A DNA stretch of 64,000 nucleotides, from positions 868,001 to 932,000 of the forward strand of contig NC_015151.1 of NCBI RefSeq assembly GCF_000190315.1. Reading direction: 5' to 3'. A model generated the notes under the pieces. That model made no database searches, had not been told where the DNA came from, and was given only the letters and a program-made list of their open reading frames with translations. How positions within the stretch are numbered: position 1 is the first letter of the stretch; each line of letters opens with the position of its first letter. Source of the DNA: Vulcanisaeta moutnovskia 768-28 (GTDB lineage Archaea; Thermoproteota; Thermoprotei; Thermoproteales; Thermocladiaceae). A program made the translations under genes and the position numbers. Below are positions 55,506 to 64,000 of the stretch, piece after piece.

Positions 55506-57464
55506 ATGTTTATTGAGGAATTGAGTTCAGGCCCTGTAATTGGGATTGACATTAACGGTAGGAAGTTCTCATATGCAATACTCAATAATGGTGAAATAAT
55601 TGAAAGGGGCGTTATTGAACCTCAAGACTTAATAAAGATTGTTAAGAAGGTAAGGCCTAAGGCCATAGCCATTGATAATATTGGTGAATTAATGGAATTA
55701 AGCCCCTCCGTCATCAAAAAACTTGGTAGGCTTCCATTCAATGTTTACTTAATCCAAGTAACTAAGGTTAGGCCTGATGTTGATGAGACCATGGAATCCC
55801 TTGTAAACAAGTACTTTGGGTTAAATATCACGAAACTTGATCCAGATACCACGGCCGAATACCTGGCGAGACTTTGTACAATGGGTGTTGGGTCCATTGT
55901 TAAGGTTTATGAACCTGAGACTAAGATAGTCGTTAAGGCTGTGGTATCAACAACACCAGGTGGCATGAGTAGGAATAGGTTTGAGAGAAATATTGCCCAT
56001 AGGATTAGGTACCTGGCCAAGGAGATTAAGGAGAAACTTGAGGGTAGTGGCCTTGATTATGACATGTTCATAATGCCTGAAAGTGAGGGATTGAGATCCG
56101 TAGTATTCATCGTGTATGCTGATAGGGGTGCTGTTAGGTCCGTAGTTAGGCCTCGTAAGAGTATGGACATTAAGATAATAATTGAGTCCGTACCTACTGA
56201 CTCAATAAAGTTTGTTGAGTTAACGGAACAGGAGAGTGCGGAGAGTATCAGTGCAGTTAAGGATAGGAAGTTGATTGTTGGTATTGATCCAGGCATAGTC
56301 ACTGGTGTGGCTGTGCTTGATTTGAATGGTAATGTATTGGCATTACATAGTGGTAAGAACCTAAGCAGGAGACATGTGCTCAAGATTGTTTACCAATACG
56401 GCATACCCATCCTAATTGCAGTGGACACCGCCAAGCCCTCTGATTACGCTAAGAAACTTGCTGCAATGGTCGGTGCGGTACTTTATAACCCAGACAGGGA
56501 CTTAAGCATTGCTGAGAAGAGTGAGATTGCCATTAAGATTTCCCGTGAGCAGGGAGTTACAGTTAAGGATCCACACATGAGGGATGCACTTGCGGCCGCC
56601 TATAAATCATTCATTCAACTAAAGCCGAAGCTTGATAGAGTTGAGGAGGAGGTTAAGAGGGCGTATGTGAGGGCTATTGATGATGCAAAGGCGCTTGTGA
56701 TAAAGGGTATGTCAATAAAGCAGGCAATTGATGAGGTTAGCGGAAGGATTGAGGTTCAACCTCAACAGGAAGTTAAGTTGGTTAGTCCTGAGAAATGCGA
56801 ATGTGAATGTGATAAGTTGCGTGATGAGTACGAGAATGTTATAAAGGTTCTAAATGCCGAGATTGAGAGACTGAATAAATTATATAATGAAACTAGGGAG
56901 AGGGTTGAGGAATTAATTAATAATTATGATATTGAGGTTAGGAAGGACCAAGTTGTTAGGTCTTTATATGCTAGAATTGACATGCTTGAGGGTGATATTG
57001 AGAAGTATAAGCTTAGAATTAAGGATCTTGAGAATAATATAAGGAACTTAATGAGCAATTTCCTAGAGTATCTTAGAGGTAATAAGTACGTATTAATAAG
57101 GTATTCCGAGGGACTTGATCTTAATTCTATTGTTCAAATACATAATTCCATCCTGGTTATGAGTATAGGCGAGTTAATGAATGTGGGTATTGACAAGTTG
57201 ATAAATATTGGTGTGAATTCCATAGTATTGACTGACATTAATGATAAAAATGTATTAAGGCCCGTATGGAAGAGGGGACTAAGGGTAATACCGCTTGGTA
57301 TGGTTTATGATGGGTCATTAAGTGATGTTATGTTCATAGACAGGGCTGTGGTAAATAATGCAATAGAAAATCTTGGTAAGGAATTCCTTAGTGCTCTTGA
57401 TGAGGATCGCTTAAGAAGAATGATTAATGATTATAGACGTTTAAGGAGTGGTGCATTAGAATAG
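55506..57464 (+). CDS. DUF460 protein with two RNase H-like domains and a coiled coil
   Basis: This 652-residue archaeal conserved protein (COG2433) has unknown function. The first 180 residues hold an RNase H-like fold beginning VIGIDINGRKFSYAIL. A second at about 257-380 begins LIVGIDPGIVTGVAVLDLNGN and ends MRDALAAAYKSF, resembling Holliday-resolvase/RuvC-type nucleases with Asp at the active positions. A Cys cluster ECECDKLRDE (about 438) precedes a coiled coil (about 440-525) and a C-terminal alpha/beta part. It might process nucleic acid. The 3' end overlaps the convergent SAM synthetase by 9 bp. Confidence 0.8.
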   Translation: MFIEELSSGPVIGIDINGRKFSYAILNNGEIIERGVIEPQDLIKIVKKVRPKAIAIDNIGELMELSPSVIKKLGRLPFNVYLIQVTKVRPDVDETMESLVNKYFGLNITKLDPDTTAEYLARLCTMGVGSIVKVYEPETKIVVKAVVSTTPGGMSRNRFERNIAHRIRYLAKEIKEKLEGSGLDYDMFIMPESEGLRSVVFIVYADRGAVRSVVRPRKSMDIKIIIESVPTDSIKFVELTEQESAESISAVKDRKLIVGIDPGIVTGVAVLDLNGNVLALHSGKNLSRRHVLKIVYQYGIPILIAVDTAKPSDYAKKLAAMVGAVLYNPDRDLSIAEKSEIAIKISREQGVTVKDPHMRDALAAAYKSFIQLKPKLDRVEEEVKRAYVRAIDDAKALVIKGMSIKQAIDEVSGRIEVQPQQEVKLVSPEKCECECDKLRDEYENVIKVLNAEIERLNKLYNETRERVEELINNYDIEVRKDQVVRSLYARIDMLEGDIEKYKLRIKDLENNIRNLMSNFLEYLRGNKYVLIRYSEGLDLNSIVQIHNSILVMSIGELMNVGIDKLINIGVNSIVLTDINDKNVLRPVWKRGLRVIPLGMVYDGSLSDVMFIDRAVVNNAIENLGKEFLSALDEDRLRRMINDYRRLRSGALE

Positions 57465-58691
57465 TGATACCTTGCTCTTAACCACTAGCTCCGTTAATGT
57501 CGTTATATTATCTAGCTCCTCATTAACTATTCCCTCAGCCTCATTCCTAATTTCACCACTTAATGTAATACCGGGTTCTGGAATAACCTCCACATTAGCC
57601 ACTAACGGTTCGTTTATCGGCTTACCGATCTGGCTTAGTAGGTAAACATAGACTTCTCTCAATCCCTTAACCTCACCATGGATTCTCTCAGCAATCTTAT
57701 TAGCAAGTACGTTATAGAGCTTACCAATGTGACTAACTGGGTTCTTACCTGCTGTAGCCTCCATAGTCATTGGTCTCATGGGTGTTATTAAGCCATTAGC
57801 TCTATTACCGCGTCCCGTGGCTCCATCATCACCATGCTCCGCCGAGGTACCAGTGACTGTTAAATAGAATATTCCATGTTCAGGTTTATCAGCGGCATTA
57901 ATCGTTACATCGACCGTTAAATTCGGCGTAATCTTCGCGGCTAGGTCAAGTACCTTATTCTTAATTTCATCCTTAACATTTAAGTAATGATCCTTATCCT
58001 TAACGAGTGATGATATTATTGCTGAGGCTATTGTTAACTTTATATCCTTTCCAATCCTGAGGCCCATAACCTTCACGTCCTCGCCAACCTCAGGAAGCTT
58101 AGCCTTAAACTCCCTGGAATTAAGTAACCTCTCAGTCTCAAGTACTAGTCTCTCCGTATCCGTTAATGGCGCAAAGCCAACGCCAATTGATGTATCATTA
58201 GCCAATGGAATCCTTGTTGCCTTAACGCCAAGCTCATAAACACCTACTAAATCAGTGGAACCCATACCAACTCTATAATCAATGACTACGTGCTTATCCG
58301 GATCAAGAAATCTAAGGTTATTCCTTATCCAATCCTTAATTGCTGATATTATTATTGTACCAACGGGGACCTTCTCAACACCAGTGGTCGTCTTAATCTC
58401 CGTGGTTACCCTACCAGCCACAAGTATGTATATTGGCTGAATAACATCGCCACCACCAAACCGTGGACTAGCCTGACCACCAACAATAAGCACCTTATCA
58501 ACATTATGGTGAAGGATTACGCCGTACTTCTCCAGGTAATAACTTGATAAGGCCCTACTCACGGCCTCAGATGATGCATCAGCAATATAGTCTGGATGAC
58601 CAAGGCCCTTCCTCTCAACCAACTCAACATTTAGCTCAGAAACAGGTTTCCTATCTATTGTATTTATGGTTATTGTCCTAGCCATGCCCAT
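57456..58691 (-). CDS. mat: Archaeal S-adenosylmethionine synthetase
   Basis: This archaeal-type methionine adenosyltransferase, only distantly related to bacterial MetK, makes SAM from methionine and ATP. Its hallmark segments are [25 protein letters not shown] (near the N-terminus), [38 protein letters not shown] and [15 protein letters not shown]. The 411-residue length is right. The start is the ATG at 58691, whose A is also the last base of the LSm stop codon (TGATG), so the two genes are translationally coupled; a GTG one codon upstream is an alternative. Confidence 0.95.
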   Translation of the reverse strand: MGMARTITINTIDRKPVSELNVELVERKGLGHPDYIADASSEAVSRALSSYYLEKYGVILHHNVDKVLIVGGQASPRFGGGDVIQPIYILVAGRVTTEIKTTTGVEKVPVGTIIISAIKDWIRNNLRFLDPDKHVVIDYRVGMGSTDLVGVYELGVKATRIPLANDTSIGVGFAPLTDTERLVLETERLLNSREFKAKLPEVGEDVKVMGLRIGKDIKLTIASAIISSLVKDKDHYLNVKDEIKNKVLDLAAKITPNLTVDVTINAADKPEHGIFYLTVTGTSAEHGDDGATGRGNRANGLITPMRPMTMEATAGKNPVSHIGKLYNVLANKIAERIHGEVKGLREVYVYLLSQIGKPINEPLVANVEVIPEPGITLSGEIRNEAEGIVNEELDNITTLTELVVKSKVSLF

Positions 58692-58936
58692 CACCCCATA
58701 GTCTCCTCCGACGTTATATACAATACCTGTGTCCCCCTAATAACTAACCTACCATATTTAACAACCACATTCTCACCCTTTTGGTCAAGCTCCTCACCCT
58801 CATCAATTATCAAGTTCATACAATCGTCATAATTCACAAGAACGCCTCTCAAGACTTTATTGTTCTTAAGCCTTATTGTTACATGCTTACCAACCAGCTT
58901 TTGCAACGTTTTCATTGGTTGTTGGGGTCTCTCCAT
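58691..58936 (-). CDS. Sm-like archaeal protein (LSm/SmAP)
   Basis: This 81-residue ring-forming RNA chaperone has the Sm1 motif KHVTIRLKNNKVLRGVLVNYDDCMNLII and the Sm2 motif GRLVIRGTQVLYI, the complete Sm fold. It should bind U-rich RNA as a heptamer. Its stop overlaps the start of SAM synthetase (TGATG). The TATA box at 58958-58968 is centred 27 bp before the ATG, implying a leaderless dicistronic mRNA with SAM synthetase. Confidence 0.94.
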   Translation of the reverse strand: MERPQQPMKTLQKLVGKHVTIRLKNNKVLRGVLVNYDDCMNLIIDEGEELDQKGENVVVKYGRLVIRGTQVLYITSEETMG

Positions 58937-58957
58937 TAATGACGTGTCGAGAAAGCC

Positions 58958-58968
58958 TATATTTAAAT
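58958..58968 (-). promoter_or_regulatory. TATA box of LSm/SAM synthetase
   Basis: ATTTAAATATA on the minus strand is centred at 58963, 27 bp before the LSm ATG at 58936. It lies in the 96-bp gap after rpoN. A further A/T-rich stretch (TATATATAGTATATAC, about 59010-59025) may aid termination of rpoN. Confidence 0.6.
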
Positions 58969-59032
58969 CTTAGCACCCTCTAAGAGTGTTAAAAGTAACA
59001 ATGTTAGGGCTATATATAGTATATACTATGTG

Positions 59033-59239
59033 TTACTCACTTTCAATTCTAGAGTACTCAAGAACCCTATCGATTAACTCAATATGAGCAAGTAAAGTCC
59101 TTCTGCAGCAATAACGCGTAACGCCCAAGTCATCAAGGACCTTCTCAGGATTCTCACCCTTAAGAACCCTCTGTCTAAATGGCTCCCAAAGATGACCAAG
59201 TGGTCTTCCACAAGTCCAGCACCTAATGGGTACAATCAT
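59033..59239 (-). CDS. rpoN: DNA-directed RNA polymerase subunit N (Rpb10)
   Basis: This small zinc-binding subunit lies near the D-L platform. From [11 protein letters not shown] (ATG 59239) it is 68 residues: C-x2-C (CWTC) and CC in [12 protein letters not shown] bind zinc, the standard RpoN pattern. The frame is open to 59254 but the homology begins at this ATG. It is the last gene of the rpoD-eL18-uL13-uS9-rpoN cluster, 67 bp after uS9. Confidence 0.95.
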   Translation of the reverse strand: MIVPIRCWTCGRPLGHLWEPFRQRVLKGENPEKVLDDLGVTRYCCRRTLLAHIELIDRVLEYSRIESE

Positions 59240-59306
59240 TAAGGAACGCAGCAATGAGCCCCTTTAAATTATTTTTGTGCTAGATTGAGGAATATATTAC
59301 GAAGAA

Positions 59307-59783
59307 TCATCTATACGCTTTTTGCCTCTTGCTTCTGGCGTGTTTTAGACCTGGTTTCTTGGGTTCGGTTCTTCTTGGGTCTCCCTTAATCATCGATGGG
59401 TCATAAGTCATGTAGAGCTCAAGAAGCTTAGAATCCTGGAAATACTCAGCTAAGCCCCTTGCAATAGCCATCCTAACGGCTGTTGCTTGTCCCATGAAGC
59501 CGCCACCCCTAACGTTAACATCAATATCAACCTTACTCATTAATTCCTTACCAGCGAGTAATAATGGTTCCATCATCCTCATCCTAGCCATCTCAATGGG
59601 CCAAATCTCAATTGGTACGCCATTAACCCTAACCCTACCAATGCCAGGTTTAATTACGGCCTTGGCAATAGCCGTCTTCTTCTTACCAACAGCAATAACT
59701 ACCCTAGTCCCTGCAACCTCCTGTGCTGTTGCATTCGGTATCGACCTAGGCAATACTGAAGACTCGCTACCCTGTTCACTCAT
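59307..59783 (-). CDS. rps9: 30S ribosomal protein S9 (uS9)
   Basis: The 158-residue protein has a divergent polar N-terminal tail, then the conserved RVVIAVGKKKTAIAKAVIKPG, VNVRGGGFMGQATAVRMAIARGL and the basic end KKPGLKHARSKRQKAYR, whose final Arg reaches the P-site tRNA. It overlaps the end of uL13 by 4 nt, a coupled start. The slightly long N-terminus is typical for thermoproteal S9. Confidence 0.95.
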   Translation of the reverse strand: MSEQGSESSVLPRSIPNATAQEVAGTRVVIAVGKKKTAIAKAVIKPGIGRVRVNGVPIEIWPIEMARMRMMEPLLLAGKELMSKVDIDVNVRGGGFMGQATAVRMAIARGLAEYFQDSKLLELYMTYDPSMIKGDPRRTEPKKPGLKHARSKRQKAYR

Positions 59784-60337
59784 GCCTTATCACCCTTACC
59801 TTGAGCCCTTTTAAGTCTAGCCTCCCAAGCATCCTTAGCCTTCTTCCAAGCTTCATATTGTATAGGCTCTATGTGGCTCCAGAGTTCCTCAAGTGTCACG
59901 TACTTAGCGCCAGGTCTAATAGATAGCAATGCACCCTTAATAATGACCTTATCGACGTTCATATACTGCGGAGGAACACCCATGAAAACCTTAATTCTCT
60001 TATAGGCCTGCTTACCTCTGAGTTCCTTTCTTGGTAACATGCCTCTAATGATCCTTCTCAATATCCTATCAGGCTTCCTAGGTATCTTTGGACCAGCCTT
60101 CTCAGGGTTATAGTGCGTTAGCCACTCACTTATCCTAGTCTTATACCAATTAAGCACCATGTTGAAGTCACCGGTAACGACAGCTCTCTCGGCATTGACA
60201 ACGATAATCCTCCTACCCTCAAGCGCCCACTTAGCCACCACTGACGCGAGCCTACCAACAACGTGATTAGTAGCATCGATAACGATCTCATCTAGCTGTG
60301 GAGGATTCCTATCAATAATTATTACTTTATTGCTCAT
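59780..60337 (-). CDS. rpl13: 50S ribosomal protein L13 (uL13)
   Basis: The 185-residue protein from ATG 60337 (MSNKVIIID) has the expected IDATNHVVGRLASVVAKWALEGR and IVVNAERAVVTGD at the start, then GMLPRKELRGKQAYKRIKVFMG, the rRNA-binding region. The reading frame is open upstream to 60424, but that part lies over eL18. It is followed by uS9 with a 4-nt overlap. Confidence 0.95.
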   Translation of the reverse strand: MSNKVIIIDRNPPQLDEIVIDATNHVVGRLASVVAKWALEGRRIIVVNAERAVVTGDFNMVLNWYKTRISEWLTHYNPEKAGPKIPRKPDRILRRIIRGMLPRKELRGKQAYKRIKVFMGVPPQYMNVDKVIIKGALLSIRPGAKYVTLEELWSHIEPIQYEAWKKAKDAWEARLKRAQGKGDKA

Positions 60338-60347
60338 GGCAATCACC

Positions 60348-60716
60348 CTAAATAATGATCTTAACATTGCTACCCTTATTATTCCTCCTAACAAGCTCAG
60401 GTATTGTAATCGCCTCAGCACCAACCCTCTTAATTACGTTAACTGCGCCTCTGGAAAAGGACCAAGCAGCTATTGTGATCTTCTTATTCAATGTTCCATA
60501 ACCAAGTACCTTACCAGGTACAATAATCACATCACCATCATTAGCAAGCCTATTAATCTTACTAATATTAACTTCAACTCTATGCCTAGTTGGCTTCTCA
60601 AGGAGGTCAGCCACGTAGTCCCAAATTGCGGCCTTATACTCATTAGCTGCACGCCTAAGGAATCTAATCAACATACGAAGCTCCACGTTAGTAGGCCCCG
60701 TTGGATTTGGCGACAT
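60348..60716 (-). CDS. rpl18e: 50S ribosomal protein L18e (eL18)
   Basis: The 122-residue archaeal/eukaryotic ribosomal protein starts at ATG 60716 (MSPNPTGPTNVELRMLI). GDVIIVPGKVLGYGTLNKKITIAAWSFS is the characteristic core, ending in the GSNVKII strand. The frame extends upstream to 60806 over the end of rpoD, but no homology is there. It lies 58 bp after rpoD and 10 bp before uL13. Confidence 0.95.
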   Translation of the reverse strand: MSPNPTGPTNVELRMLIRFLRRAANEYKAAIWDYVADLLEKPTRHRVEVNISKINRLANDGDVIIVPGKVLGYGTLNKKITIAAWSFSRGAVNVIKRVGAEAITIPELVRRNNKGSNVKIII

Positions 60717-60774
60717 GCGTGATAACGCCAATACAACCCTTTTTAAATAATTCGCAGCCGTAATTACTAATACT

Positions 60775-61677
60775 TCACTCCTCAGTAAAGCTCTCCTCTC
60801 CACCAAACTCCTCCGGTACTTGGGTCGCTTTCTCAGTCTCCTCAGTCGTTAATTCACCGCTCGATGCCTGGCCTCTTGATAATTCAAGTTCCAGTTCACT
60901 AACGAGTTCCTGGAATTTACCCTTGAGTATCCTAAAGCCCTCCCTAACCATATCCTCAACGGGCATGTTTCCGAAGCTCTCAACCCAAAACACGTACTTA
61001 TTCTCATCCCAATCAACCTTCAACGCTGAACAAACCTGTTCGCAGGTCTTCCACTTATTGAATGTACACTTGAGTACGTCATGAATCATTATCGAGCCAT
61101 CATCCTTAATCTCAAGGGCGCCATTACATATCTCGGTACATGTCATGCATTTATCATTGGCCTTATCAACAACACTTACCTTAGGATAGTAATAATAGGC
61201 TGCTAAACCGGCCTGCCACTTGGCATGGTTCCTAGCCCTACCAAGCTTTGCGTAGGCCTCAAGAACTATCTTCTGGCCAGGTACTAACTTAACGATGGGT
61301 ACATCCTCATAAACAGGCCTGACCTCCGGATCATCGGACTTTAAATCTCTACCATAAACGACAACTGGTTCCTTAGCTTCCACATTAAGTTCAAACCTAA
61401 CCTGGCATAGACTTGGATCAACAAGCTCCTGTTCGCATTCCTCAATCTTAGGCAGCTTCTTTAGGTCTGTCTTTATTGGTATCATGGAGAGCCTATGTGC
61501 AAGTACCTCGTCGTAGAGGACCGAGGTGTTATCCAATATTATTACCTCATCAATTGCTAAAACAGGCACATCGGAAATGAATACCCTACGTAATGCATTA
61601 ATTAGCGGTGGAGTAATCCCGTCCACTACCGCCTTCATGTATAAGTCTGACTTCTCAATAACCTTTACTAAGACCAC
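60775..61677 (-). CDS. rpoD: DNA-directed RNA polymerase subunit D (Rpb3)
   Basis: This assembly platform of the polymerase works with subunit L. ITPPLINALRRVFISDVPVLAIDEVII is the classical alpha/Rpb3 start. A ferredoxin-like insertion follows with Cys clusters KCMTCTEIC and KCTFNKWKTCEQVC, the kind that bind Fe-S clusters in archaeal RpoD. The C-terminal dimerisation domain includes FWVESFGNMPVEDMV. A long acidic tail follows. I choose the GTG at 61677 (MVLVKVIEKSDLY, 300 residues), because it aligns with RpoD N-termini; an ATG at 61728 adds 17 residues. Upstream of it lies a symporter, not the S13-S4-S11 genes common in other archaea. Confidence 0.93.
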   Translation of the reverse strand: MVLVKVIEKSDLYMKAVVDGITPPLINALRRVFISDVPVLAIDEVIILDNTSVLYDEVLAHRLSMIPIKTDLKKLPKIEECEQELVDPSLCQVRFELNVEAKEPVVVYGRDLKSDDPEVRPVYEDVPIVKLVPGQKIVLEAYAKLGRARNHAKWQAGLAAYYYYPKVSVVDKANDKCMTCTEICNGALEIKDDGSIMIHDVLKCTFNKWKTCEQVCSALKVDWDENKYVFWVESFGNMPVEDMVREGFRILKGKFQELVSELELELSRGQASSGELTTEETEKATQVPEEFGGEESFTEE

Positions 61678-61741
61678 GAGATGAAGGATTGCGGTTTTGA
61701 GTAAATAAACATTTCTTGCCCTATGCATTTAATGGCTTCCA

Positions 61742-63265
61742 CTAAGCACTGCGTCTAATTGCCATGGCTATGCCAGTGCCAATAAGCACTATCAGTAGGT
61801 TCACGGCAAGGGCTATAATGGCTATAAAAACGAGATGCCCAGCTATTGGGTATAATGGGGACATTGCAGAGGGCTTATGAGGCGTTATGAACATGTAAAT
61901 ACCGAGTCCTAGCCCAACAGCCCAACCAGTCATGAGGGAATATTTATCGAGCTTATCCGTAACTAGGCCTAGGAATACGGCAGGTAAAGTCTGTGTGATT
62001 ATTATGCCACCCAATAATTGAAGCCATATTGCGTAGGTTGCTGGAACGATGAAAACAAAGCCCAGGGCTAGGAACTTGAAGATCACGGATGCCCATTTAG
62101 CAGCCCTTGTTTCTCCCGGTGGCGTTATTCTTGGATGTAACGGCTTAATTATGTTCCTAACCAATAGGTTCGCCTGAGCCATTGCCATTATTGCGGCGGG
62201 TACGAGACCACCAACGAAAACACCAAGTAGGGCTAAAGCCGCAAGCCACTCAGGCAATGCAGTTACTGCCAGTGTCGGTATTACCAAGCTACCCCTGGCT
62301 GATGCTGGGAATAGACTTAGTATTTTCATGGCCTCTGGACTACCGTATACTAATATACCGTACATTGCAAGTAATGCCAGTGCGATACCATATATAGGCA
62401 GTAGGGCGGTGCTCATGGCAAGCTTTTTATCGCTCTCGGCACTTAAGGCACCATTGACAGAGTGTGGGTATAGGTATAGGGCAAGGCTACTACCCATCCA
62501 AAGTGTTGTGTATGTTATGAAGAATGGGCTCTTCAATGTGGATACTCCAGTTGGTAATGCCTTAAGTGTTGCGGCCTTAAAAGCTGCTGCAAAGCCGCCG
62601 GGAATTACGAAGGGGACAGCCACGAGTATTGCTATGACACCTAGGAACACGAGTACGTCCTTAAAAACGGCTGTTAGGGTAGCGCCTCTAAGTCCGCTGG
62701 TGTATACGAAGGCTGCTAATATTATGAAGGAAATTGTTAATGCTATATCGCTTACCATCTTAACGTTCTTAACAATGCCAAGGAGCATTATCGTTAGGAC
62801 TGCCTGCATACCAACTATTTGTAGGGCTATGTATGGGAATTCAGCAACAACTCCAGTGGCGGCAATAAAACCAGCCAGTAACTTGCTCTTGAACCTATCC
62901 TGAACAAAGTCAGCGGCCGTAACATAATTTCTTAGCCTACTCCACCTCCAGAGTGCTGGCATTGTAACCGCGGCCAGTGCAAATACCGTAGCTACGTATG
63001 GAACGGCATAGAAATAAAGAGCACCACTGGCAAATACGCCGGATGGTACTGCAACGAATGTATAGGCCGTATAGAGGTCAGCACCGACAAGGAACCAGAC
63101 AAGGAATGTACCTAACCTACGACCGGCCAAAGCCCATTCATGTAGTTGGTTAAGATCACCCCTACGCCATCTAGCGCCATAGAAACCGAGGAATATGAAC
63201 ACTATAAAGAATCCAAGAAATATACCCCAGCCCAGAGGACCAACTAATGGGCTTGCCATACTCAT
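61742..63265 (-). CDS. Sodium:solute symporter (SSS family)
   Basis: This 507-residue transporter has about thirteen spans. WALAGRRLGTFLVWFLVGADLYTAYTF is the first-two-helix signature of SSS members, and YVTAADFVQDRFKSKLLAG the third-helix motif. It could carry organic acids, amino acids or sugars; the presence of a small DUF3311-like partner upstream is typical of a subset of these symporters. The start is ATG 63265, sharing the A of the upstream TGA (TGATG), with AGGTG as ribosome-binding site. It lies 64 bp upstream of rpoD. Confidence 0.88.
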   Translation of the reverse strand: MSMASPLVGPLGWGIFLGFFIVFIFLGFYGARWRRGDLNQLHEWALAGRRLGTFLVWFLVGADLYTAYTFVAVPSGVFASGALYFYAVPYVATVFALAAVTMPALWRWSRLRNYVTAADFVQDRFKSKLLAGFIAATGVVAEFPYIALQIVGMQAVLTIMLLGIVKNVKMVSDIALTISFIILAAFVYTSGLRGATLTAVFKDVLVFLGVIAILVAVPFVIPGGFAAAFKAATLKALPTGVSTLKSPFFITYTTLWMGSSLALYLYPHSVNGALSAESDKKLAMSTALLPIYGIALALLAMYGILVYGSPEAMKILSLFPASARGSLVIPTLAVTALPEWLAALALLGVFVGGLVPAAIMAMAQANLLVRNIIKPLHPRITPPGETRAAKWASVIFKFLALGFVFIVPATYAIWLQLLGGIIITQTLPAVFLGLVTDKLDKYSLMTGWAVGLGLGIYMFITPHKPSAMSPLYPIAGHLVFIAIIALAVNLLIVLIGTGIAMAIRRSA

Positions 63266-63489
63266 CACCTTTTACCAGGGTAAAGGAGTAATACTCCAAT
63301 TACAAAGAGTATTGCCGATATTAATAACCATAATGTCTGAAACCAATAGAAGAACGGAACGCCACCAAGCTCAGGCTGTATGGTGTTATATATTGGTAGT
63401 AACGTGTAGAGTACCCATGGTATTACAAACAATATACCAGCAACAAACTTACGTCAAGTAGGTATATTTTTACTTGTTTCCGTTGTCAT
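63265..63489 (-). pseudogene. Small two-span membrane protein (DUF3311-like), interrupted by an in-frame TGA
   Basis: Translation from ATG 63489 gives MTTETSKNIPT, then TGA at 63454-63456, then RKFVAGILFVIPW...LLPIYNTIQPELGGVPFFYW and a second span ending LLLYPGKR: the layout of the small DUF3311 partners found beside SSS symporters. The reading frame continues without other stops to 63265, where it overlaps the symporter start (TGATG). The promoter region has a TATA-like TTTTTAAG near 63511-63518, 26 bp before the ATG. Either the TGA kills the gene, or translation begins at a TTG at 63432 within the first span, giving a 55-residue product. Confidence 0.6.
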
Positions 63490-63571
63490 AATGATTACTA
63501 TATAATAATGATTTTTAAGTAATACCTTTGCAGACAAATTTATTTAGGATTAGGTAATTTTAATAATATTA

Positions 63572-64000
63572 ATGGGCATTAAAATATTGCATATATCCGA
63601 TATTCATGGTGATATGCATTATATAGACTCAATAGGCAATATCGCAGAGAATGCCGATGCAATAGTCATTAGTGGTGATTTTGAGGATTCGGAGATACTC
63701 AATTTATTGAGTAATTACGGCAAGCCCGTATATGTGGTTACGGGGAATATGGACCCAATAAATATTAGGACAAGAATTCAGAGGTACTTAATAGAGGGGC
63801 GCGTAATACTCACTGGGTCAATATACCTGGCTGGTTATCCAATAGGCACCGAGACAATTAAAGATCTAGGGTCTAGATTAATACTTGTATCGCATTATCC
63901 GCCTTATGGAACTAATGTTGATATGGCATGGAATGGGGCGCATATTGGTAGTAAATCAGTACGGAAATTGATTGAGGAGGTTAAGCCATTAGCCGTATTG
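63572..64000 (+). CDS. Metallophosphoesterase (partial, runs off the right edge)
   Basis: The first 143 codons are present. The calcineurin-like motifs are in order: DIHGD (residues 10-14), GDFED, GNMD and SHYPPYGTNVD, covering four of the five metal-binding blocks; the last (GHxH) should lie outside the window. It probably hydrolyses a phosphodiester or phosphomonoester in the cytoplasm. The TATA-like AATTTATTTAGG (63537-63548) is 28-30 bp before the ATG. It is divergent from the interrupted DUF3311-like gene. Confidence 0.88.
   Translation, partial: MGIKILHISDIHGDMHYIDSIGNIAENADAIVISGDFEDSEILNLLSNYGKPVYVVTGNMDPINIRTRIQRYLIEGRVILTGSIYLAGYPIGTETIKDLGSRLILVSHYPPYGTNVDMAWNGAHIGSKSVRKLIEEVKPLAVL

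Overview
The window is archaeal and most likely from a hyperthermophilic crenarchaeon of the Thermoproteales, with Vulcanisaeta/Caldivirga as my best guess. The evidence is archaeal information-processing genes throughout (Spt5, TFE, MBF1, RpoD, RpoN, LSm, aEF1B, FEN1, Cdc48, Rio2, A-type ATPase), two tungsten-type aldehyde ferredoxin oxidoreductases, and three intron-bearing tRNA genes. One tRNA intron lies in the T-arm, a habit of this order. Most genes are tightly packed. Many have a TATA element centred about 27 bp before the start codon, implying leaderless mRNAs; I used this spacing to choose several starts. The genus is an inference, not something the sequence proves.

Layout. 1-3.4 kb (minus): a canonical translation/secretion cluster, uL1 (partial), uL11, Spt5, SecE, FtsY, prefoldin alpha and eL20/LX. 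3.5-5.8 kb (plus): MBF1, HflX and TFE. 5.8-8.2 kb (minus): a CoA-disulfide-reductase-like flavoprotein and an unrecognised HExxH protein. 8.3-9.8 kb: gamma-glutamyltransferase. 9.9-12.7 kb: an ABC importer of the B12/siderophore class behind a palindromic operator candidate. 12.8-18.8 kb: AOR, a cobalamin adenosyltransferase, both methylmalonyl-CoA mutase subunits and a MeaB-epimerase fusion. Together these form a vitamin-B12/methylmalonyl-CoA module. 18.8-26.7 kb: DUF2070, a helical protein, a BlaI-type repressor with its own operator candidate, Trm5, a lone ATPase subunit B, a ribbon-helix-helix protein beside a palindrome, UbiX, a TtuA/Ncs6-type thiolase with an unusual Cys-to-Asp change, and an ACT protein. 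26.8-36.8 kb: ValRS, MFS, aEF1B, Cdc48, a winged-helix protein, FEN1, a lone complex I subunit H and three small unknown genes. 36.8-43.9 kb: tRNA-Glu, two APC permeases, a dihydrolipoamide-dehydrogenase-like protein and a RavA/MoxR ATPase. 44-49.5 kb: an unknown protein, a membrane glycosyltransferase, a beta-hydroxyacid dehydrogenase, a dead MFS gene, tRNA-Val, a GH36 alpha-galactosidase and tRNA-Ile. 49.5-57.5 kb: MscS, a second AOR, a dual-specificity phosphatase, MFS, Rio2 and DUF460. 57.5-63.5 kb (minus): SAM synthetase, LSm, RpoN, uS9, uL13, eL18, RpoD, a sodium/solute symporter and its interrupted small partner. 63.6 kb to the end: a partial metallophosphoesterase.

How genes work together. 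The 9.9-18.8 kb block reads as import of a corrinoid (or another chelate), conversion to adenosylcobalamin, and methylmalonyl-CoA/succinyl-CoA interconversion, with chaperone and epimerase joined in one chain. No mobile element, integrase, CRISPR array or obvious defence system is present. The strongest unusual signals are the MeaB-epimerase fusion, Cys-to-Asp changes in the metal sites of TtuA and TFE, three palindromes placed at promoters or next to regulator genes, the T-arm tRNA intron, and two broken genes.
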